64,000 bases of DNA from Engraulis encrasicolus (Eukaryota; Chordata; Actinopteri; Clupeiformes; Engraulidae), in NCBI RefSeq assembly GCF_034702125.1, contig NC_085870.1:3391571-3455570 (forward strand), given 5' to 3'. The translations under genes were made by a program, and so were the position numbers. Within the stretch, counting starts at the first letter, position 1. Every line of letters begins with the position of its first letter. The notes beneath the pieces were generated by a model. It searched no databases. It had not been told where the DNA came from and was given only the letters and a program-made list of their open reading frames with translations. Positions 57,048-64,000 of this stretch are shown in pieces.

Positions 57048-57927
57048 ATTCAGTCCACTGAGTCATTTCATCTGGCCCGCTGAGCCTTACAAGAAAGACA
57101 ACCTTTAAATTCAAAGAAGTGTCTCATACCAGACATTCTTAAAATGGCTTATGATTTCAGATCATCCTATTACTGTAGACCACTCTATATTATCTCATGT
57201 ATATCTAAATGTGTTTCATTAAAATGTACAGGACTTAAATAGTCAGCGCACATTACTTCTTATTAATGACACAGGCAATTTGTCCATGACATTTAGTTCT
57301 TCGGTCAACGATCAAAACCCAATGTGGCCCTTTGCCCAAAATAATTGCCCACCCCTGTGTAATTGTATAGGCTTTATGCAAGTATTCCCTTCTCGTCGTG
57401 ACCCTCTTGCAGGACCTGCGCAACCCCCTCTAGGGGCCCCGACCCCCGGGTTGAGAACTACTGGTCTACAGAACGCCTCATCCTGGACCCCTCATCATGA
57501 GGCCAGAGATGGCACAATAGAGCTCCTCTTGTGCTTTGTCTGAATGATTCAGGAAAGGCTCAATTAGAGATGACAAATGGCGGTTTGCAGTCTCCACAAC
57601 TACATTCCCCTGAGCTGTGCCGCGCGTGGGGAGAATACAGTCAGGGATTTAAAAAGTCCTCTCAGGGACAAGATCCAATGAAGGAAGCTCAAAAAAAAAA
57701 AAAAAGAAATCGAAAGAAAAACAAACACGCACAAAATAACAGAGAAGGAAAAATATACAGCAGCCCTAAATAGTGACTTTACTCCACGGCGGCACTGCTT
57801 CTATTTTCACTTCAAAACAAAGAGGACAGGGAAGCTGTCAGCAGCACCGCACTTCATTAAGAGGAGGTGATTTCTCTTTTTCCACCAAAAAAAGGAGAAA
57901 AAAACCCATCCACAGCTAAACAAAGGC

Positions 57928-58035
<108 letters not shown>

Positions 58036-58614
58036 GTACGTATGCAGCAGCAGCAGCAGTCTGCGAATGATGGCGTGTGGCATACTAAGCAGTATAGAAA
58101 TCCCGAAATGTATATTTTCAAGGACAGTTAAACAGAAAATGTTTCTTTTCTGTACAGTAACACATTAAGGCCAACCACCCCCCTGCATCTACTGTGTTTC
58201 CATATTATTGACAGCACGCCTCTAGAGATCTCCACTGACAGTCTCTGCTTTTGGTTACTGGCGTGGGGTTACCATGACAGTGACCTCCAGGTCACAAGGT
58301 GAAAGGTCACTGTCGATTTATTCAGCTGTGGGCTTTGGGAGGTCGCTACTTGCCACCACTGGGGACTGACCATGGTTTGTGAATCGTTTGAAAAGACACA
58401 ACTGTCTGTGTCTGAATGGAAACGCTCCCTTGTCCACTGTGTAGCTTACAGTATAGTGTTTGTGCTGCTCCATTTTGGACTCATCCTGGATCATCAGTGC
58501 CATTGGGGATGTCATCAATGTTACAGGGTTGGGCAGCTGAGACGTGCCCACAGATTCAAGTGGGAACACTACAGGCATTTCTCAGTTTCACTCTTCATTC
58601 TCCTGTACGATTAA

Positions 58615-58840
58615 AGGGGTATGCCACTATTTTGGGGCTTAATACAGTTAAAATCATTGGCTGGGCTTTATAAAGGCGGTAAAGTGTCTTATTTTTCATG
58701 TTAAGCGTTGTCTTGCTTTAGGACAAGTTAAAAGAGGGAGTATGCTACACGGATTCATTGACTTTCACTAGCTTAGCGACATGCTCCCTCTTAGCTTCTC
58801 TTAAAGCAAGACAACGGCTAAAAGTGCCCGCACCAACTTT
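58615..58840. mobile_element. TTAA-type MITE, family G, truncated
   Basis: TTAA at 58611-58614, then aggggtatgccactattttg. It matches the left part of 62435-62770; the right end is lost. Confidence 0.78.
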
Positions 58841-59491
58841 GATGACGTATAATTCCTTAACGACTTAAGCTATGACTACAGTTTGGCTACAGTTAGGTAC
58901 AGAAAGATTAGATTTATCATGTTTGCCGTTGCCATGGCAACGGTTTTCTGACAGGTATGTCTGACCAAAAATCACTTTACCATATATATGACGCCATATA
59001 TTTTCATATTTTTTTGTTATTTCCATTAGCATCAGACAACTTTGTGAGCATTTAAGTGGTTTGAAGCATGAAAAATAAAAATCCATTATGGCGAGATTTT
59101 GGGTATAATAAGATAATGATGTCATAATGACGTCACAATACCAGATAATTACACAAAAATGATGTCATTCATAGATGTCCATATGTAGATCATCTCCCCC
59201 AAGTTTCGTAGTCATACTGTATTCCGTTTATGAGTTATGAGGGGGGGGGGGCAGGCCCAGGAATGCCAAAAAAGCCCAGTCTGAATAGGGTTAATATAAT
59301 GTGTGCACACATGTCTACCTTGACCTGACAGAATTCACTCTAGCCACTGAATTCAACATCTTCGTCTGATGAGAATTTGGATCACCTTTGGAAAGATTTT
59401 GTGCATTGATTTCCTTTCTGATAGGATCGGGGAAATATAAGGGTGATTTATCAGGAATATAATGCATATTGCATATTGATTAGGAGGAAAG

Positions 59492-59499
<8 letters not shown>

Positions 59500-59585
<86 letters not shown>

Positions 59586-59651
59586 AAAGTACGAATAAAA
59601 AAGTACAAGTGATGTTCAAGACATGGTCGCCTCATCACAGGCAAGGGGGGA

Positions 59652-59711
<60 letters not shown>

Positions 59712-59742
59712 TAGATAAAGAGAGAGAGAGAGAGAGAGAGAT
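59500..59742. repeat. (GA)n microsatellites
   Basis: Two long GA blocks (59500-59583 and 59648-59742) with a unique stretch between them. Confidence 0.95.
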
Positions 59743-59843
59743 TCAACACTCGTTTATTTAACCATCTGTGCATCATCTTACAAACAAATCCTCCTTCACT
59801 TACAATCCAATGTGAGTGGTATCCCCCCCCCACACCCCCCCAA

Positions 59844-60357
59844 TTACACATTTAAAACCACCTTCCCATTCGCAGCTTTATGACACAACAAACCCCCCAC
59901 TCCCCATACAGCCATAAAAGAGTCCATCTCCTCAATAAGTCTGTCATACGCATACTCAATTTTGACCCGCGCTGCCACCATTCCTTGGCAGACTTCAAGT
60001 GGATCACAGGACCCCACCCCCAGCAACTTGCTTTTCCGTGTCTTCCAGATGGCTAACTTGGCAGACCCCAGCAGAAAGTTCATTAGGCACACCTCGTTTT
60101 TTCTCTTCACACTGTACCCAAGCCCACTGATAAACAGTTCTTGTGAAAAGACCACCCCAAATTTTAAAAACCACAATTTGAGACACTCAAAAAGTTCCCC
60201 AAGCCTTTCACATGTTAAAAAAGGTGTACAACAGTCTCCTCCCTCCCACAAAACAAACAGTTCTCCCCTACTGCTGGATCAAGCCGTGCTACATGTCTAT
60301 TTGTTGCAATCGCCCAATGGATAAGCCGCCACTGCAGGTCGGCCGTACGCTTTTCAA
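59844..60357 (-). mobile_element. Tx1/L1-like LINE, C-terminal fragment with zinc-knuckle
   Basis: - strand frames encode TADLQWRLIHWAIATNRHVA and CLFCGREETVVHLF (a CxxC...H pattern of the zf-RVT region); in a second frame follow FGVVFSQELFISGLGYS, LLGSAKLAIWKTRKSKL and GMVAARVKIEYAYDRL. The frame change near 60235 and the missing upstream part make it a dead fragment. Confidence 0.75.
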
Positions 60358-60361
60358 TTGG

Positions 60362-60437
<76 letters not shown>
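60362..60437. repeat. (GA)n microsatellite
   Basis: GA tract passing into GAAGAA. Confidence 0.95.
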
Positions 60438-60440
<3 letters not shown>

Positions 60441-60647
60441 AGAAGAAGAAGAGAATAGATGAGAAGAGAGGTATAACAGCAAAAGAGGCAATAAAAGGCT
60501 GACATCATAAGAAGGTGATAGGGGTCACAGCGAACAGGGAGGGCGGCATTGAGACGAGCAGAGCGGAGCAAAGCAGAGCGGAGTGGAGCAAAGGGAGAGC
60601 AGTATCCACTGCCTGGCCTGGAGCCATGTCCTGCTCACGGGGGCACA

Positions 60648-60990
<343 letters not shown>

Positions 60991-61426
60991 GCGCGTGACA
61001 CTGCAGCAGACTGCAGTACCAGCAGCAGCACAGCACACTGTACCCGGGACAAGAGGCGTCCGCATGCCCACAGCCCTGAACAGAGAGGAGAGGAGCAGAC
61101 ACACCAAAGATGCACTCTTAAAAATAGACACAGGAGAGGAGACTCGTCTGCTGTAAAATACTGAGTACGAGGGGACAGAGGAGCAACACAGCCAAAGACT
61201 GACTCCAGACAATGTTGTTGTCGTCATCACACACAAACACACAACGCATACGCATACGCACACACGCGCGCGCACGCGCACACACACGCAAGCACGCACA
61301 CACCCTCACGAGTGACTAGAAAGGCTAGCTCCTTAGGGACTCGTAATATAAATGGGCGATGACAAAGGGGCAGACTACGGGGGTTTGTTTGTCATTTGCT
61401 GAATTACCAGCAGCCACATCACCACA

Positions 61427-61535
61427 CAGTAAATTCTGCAGTGCTCATTTAACACTTAGAGAGTTGATTTGACATCATTTGGACTCAAATGAACTCTCTA
61501 AGTGGTGAATTAACACCACAACATTTACTGTGCAC
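61427..61535. mobile_element. Small palindromic MITE
   Basis: The sequences cacagtaaattctgcagtg and aacacttagagagtt pair with aactctctaagtggt and acatttactgtgcactg. Confidence 0.65.
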
Positions 61536-61561
61536 TGACAACAACACTGCTTCTATCAGGG

Positions 61562-61835
61562 CAGGACTGGGGGAGAAATAGGGCCCGGGCACTTTCGGCT
61601 TAAAGGGCCCCCCCCCTCATGGGGGAGAAATAGGGCCCGGGCACTTTCGGCTTAAAGGGCTCCCTCAAATTAGTGGCGCAGAACTGACTCAAAGGTGGGC
61701 CCTGCACCCTTGTGAGCCCCTATTTTCAGAAATGTAAAAAAAAATACAAAATAAATTGTAAATAGGGGCCCACAACGGTGCAGGGCCCACCGGGAAATGC
61801 CCGCTATGCCAGATGGCCAGTACAATCCTGACCGC
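61562..61835. mobile_element. Degenerate MITE with internal duplication
   Basis: The sequence gggggagaaatagggcccgg followed by gcactttcggcttaaaggg is duplicated in tandem, and gggcccNNN motifs recur. The ends caggactgggg and ccagtacaatcctg are imperfectly inverted. Confidence 0.5.
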
Positions 61836-62050
61836 TTCTATCAGGGCCAGTGGCAGCTTTGGCCGGGCCTGGGACAAAGCCATCTGAAGGGCCCCCCTCA
61901 CCTAATACTTGCAATGTATAATTAGGGCCCAAATCTGCTTCCCTTCCTTCCCGAGGCCAGGGGCAACTAACCCCTTTGTACCCCCCTCTGTCGGCTTCCC
62001 TGGCCTGTGAGATACCTGCTGTTTCAGCAAATCGATCTTCTTCGCCTGGG

Positions 62051-62247
62051 CAGTGTTGCCAGATTTGGCTGTTTCCCGCCCATTTGGGCTGCTTAGGATG
62101 GCCGTGTGCGGGAAAAAATGGCATTTAGCAGAAAAACCAGCCCAATTTTTGCCATAGAAATCAATAGAATTGGGCGGGATTTTGTGCTTCTAGGCGGGTT
62201 TTGAGCATTTTTGGGCTGGAAATCATCAGCCTCATCTGGCAACCCTG
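62051..62247. mobile_element. hAT-like MITE, family F copy 2
   Basis: The ends cagtgttgccagatt and atctggcaaccctg are inverted. A perfect duplication cgcctggg lies at 62043-62050 and 62248-62255. Inverted relative to 47032-47230. Confidence 0.94.
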
Positions 62248-62434
62248 CGCCTGGGAATAGATCAGGCTTCAAGAGCACAGAGAAATCAACAGAAGGTCAA
62301 GGTAACATTTTTTTTCGCTTTTGGTGTTTTTCCACAGGGAAAAAAGAAACCCCATGGAGCCCATTGATAAACAAGGTCTTCAGATTCGCTCCCTGATGAT
62401 ATTAATACCAGAGAGAGTAGAGAGATACACTTAA

Positions 62435-62770
62435 AGGGGTATGCCGCTATTTTGGGGCTTAATACAGTTAAAATCGTTGGCTGGGGTTTATAAAGGTGGT
62501 AAAGTATTTTATTTTTCATGTTAAGCATTGTCTTGCTTTAAGACAAGTTAAAAGAGGGAGTATGTAGCTAAGCTAGTGAAAGTCAGTGGATCACTGTATC
62601 ATGTAGCATGCTACACGGATACATTGACTTTCATTAGCTTAGCGACATGCTCCCTCTTTTAACTTAAAGCAAGACAAGGGCTTACATGAAAAATAAGACA
62701 CTTTACCACCTTTATAAACCCTGGCCAACTATTGTAACTGTATTAAGCCCCAAAATAGTGACATACCCCT
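62435..62770. mobile_element. TTAA-type MITE, family G, complete
   Basis: TTAA at 62431-62434 and 62771-62774. The ends aggggtatgccgctatttt and aaaatagtgacatacccct are inverted. Confidence 0.9.
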
Positions 62771-62884
62771 TTAAAGAATCTCTGTTAATACAGTATACAC
62801 AGAGAACTGTCATTGTTTCTGACTATGCAGCACATAGGCTACTTTTCATCTCATAATACGTTTTATGTAAACTTATTCTTCTTA

Positions 62885-63025
62885 ATGTGTTTTTGTACAT
62901 TCCTTTTTGTCTATGTGTTTATCTGTGTCTGTAACTATATGTATGCTGCCATTTTGACCAGGACTCCTTGGCAGAAGAGACTCTAGTCTCAATGGGACAA
63001 TCCTGGCCAAATAAAGGATAAATGA
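62885..63025 (+). mobile_element. LINE 3' tail fragment
   Basis: The sequences tgctgccattttgaccagga and ctggccaaataaaggataaa resemble the common fish LINE 3' UTR end. Confidence 0.5.
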
Positions 63026-63410
63026 AAATGAAACATTTCGGGATGATAGGGAGGGAGTCAGGCAAGGAGGAAGTGCTGCACGCTTTCGCCACCTCCACAC
63101 TCTTGTGAAATACCGCGAAGAAAATGTTCTCTCAGCTGTGTGTGAGAGAAAGAAAGAAAGAAAGAGACGAAGAGTGTGTGACAGAGGGAATGAGATATGT
63201 TGCACGTCCCAAATTAGAAGCGAGGCGAGAGCGAGAGGAATGACTCACAATGCAGAAAGACGAAAGGCGAAGAAGAACAGACAAACCTCATGTTACAGTA
63301 ACATGAGGAAGGCAGGGAGCGAAAATCTTTCGATTTCTTCTAGAGGAGAAGCAAGCTCAGGCAGTCAGGCAGTCAGGCATAAATCCATTCAGCAAACTGC
63401 CCTGAATGCC

Positions 63411-63830
63411 CCTGTCGTGCCGAAAAGCGAGTCCCTGCCAGAACACGAGTGCCCTCATTGAAACCAATGACATTTTTTGAGAGAAAATTATACTAATTTT
63501 TGCAGAATGAATTACATACGGTAATTTATGAACTAAACATATGCTTATGAAACATTACTCGTCCTCCACTCAATATGAGCTATTTGAATGAAACCGTAAT
63601 ATTTTATGACAATTCTTTGAATCTTTTATGGAATTAATACTGTAACTGCAATTGTAACCAGCTCTTTGTAATACTTCCAGAAGGAATGTAGATGCTCTAT
63701 TGATAGGCTTTCCATCTTAAAATTTGTCTGCAAAAATGGGCAAAAAATACCTGAAAAATTGGTCATTGGTTTCCATTGGTTTCAATGAGGGCACTCGTGT
63801 TCTGGCAGGGACTCGCTTTTCGGCACGACA
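63411..63830. mobile_element. Inverted-repeat element with ~58-bp arms
   Basis: Left tgtcgtgccgaaaagcgagt...aaaccaat (63411-63468) is the reverse complement of 63775-63830. The AT-rich interior has no ORF. Confidence 0.85.
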
Positions 63831-64000
63831 CCCCCATATCCCCCACTCCTCGTGTCAAGAGACATTATGTTCCCGTCACCAGTCGAAATGGGCAGACGGG
63901 ACATGTATCATATTCAATTATATTTCAGTAATTAAGGTGTCAGTGACGCAGGAGTAGCCATTTCTCTGCTCATCTCAGCAGAGTGATTTATTTGGCCTTT

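Overview
The window is nuclear DNA from a ray-finned (teleost) fish. The host genes are vertebrate genes with canonical GT-AG introns. The rest is packed with long dinucleotide microsatellites, fish-type L2, Rex1-like and Tx1-like LINE fragments, tRNA-derived SINEs and many short inverted-repeat DNA transposons (MITEs). There are no bacterial, viral or CRISPR features.

Four host genes are recognisable. (1) Bases 956-20821, + strand: the last ten coding exons of a RIPOR/FAM65-family gene, probably ripor3. All intron phases agree and the exons join into 517 codons plus a stop; the 5' part lies before the window. (2) Bases 27665-27928, - strand: the complete single-exon coding sequence of blcap (87 aa, near-invariant in vertebrates). 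(3) Bases 37801-38631, + strand: the complete coding sequence of tmem74b (276 aa, two membrane spans), with a probable upstream non-coding exon and two upstream ORFs. (4) Bases 48422-52362, - strand: the last three coding exons of psmf1 (proteasome inhibitor PI31); its 5' exons were not found and probably lie beyond base 64000. In human all four are on chromosome 20 (TMEM74B and PSMF1 on 20p13, BLCAP and RIPOR3 on 20q), which supports the ripor3 call and suggests this is one conserved block. They have unrelated roles: Rho regulation, a small membrane protein, an autophagy-linked membrane protein and proteasome regulation. They are neighbours, not a pathway.

Mobile DNA: at least fifteen hAT-like MITEs with 8-bp target duplications; TTAA-type MITEs at 7.1, 8.7, 23.9, 55.5, 58.6 and 62.4 kb; four copies of one palindromic MITE (26.5, 40.5, 41.8 and 53.4 kb); large inverted-repeat elements at 21.3-22.9, 29.2-31.1, 31.8-33.8, 55.3-56.5 and 63.4-63.8 kb; and LINE fragments at 2.2-3.5, 17.3-19.3 and 59.8-60.4 kb.

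Most unusual: (a) the ripor3 intron at 10811-11948 has both splice sites amplified as minisatellites, a 5' array repeating exon end plus donor and a 37-bp 3' array repeating acceptor plus exon start; (b) a minimal LTR element at 23935-24403 has two 213-bp LTRs separated by only 43 bp holding a primer-binding site and a polypurine tract, and its LTR carries tRNA-type A and B boxes; (c) ripor3 exon 7518-7698 is bracketed by two inverted copies of the same MITE; (d) the PI31 C-terminus reads Met-Phe-Met where the family has a Tyr-containing HbYX motif.
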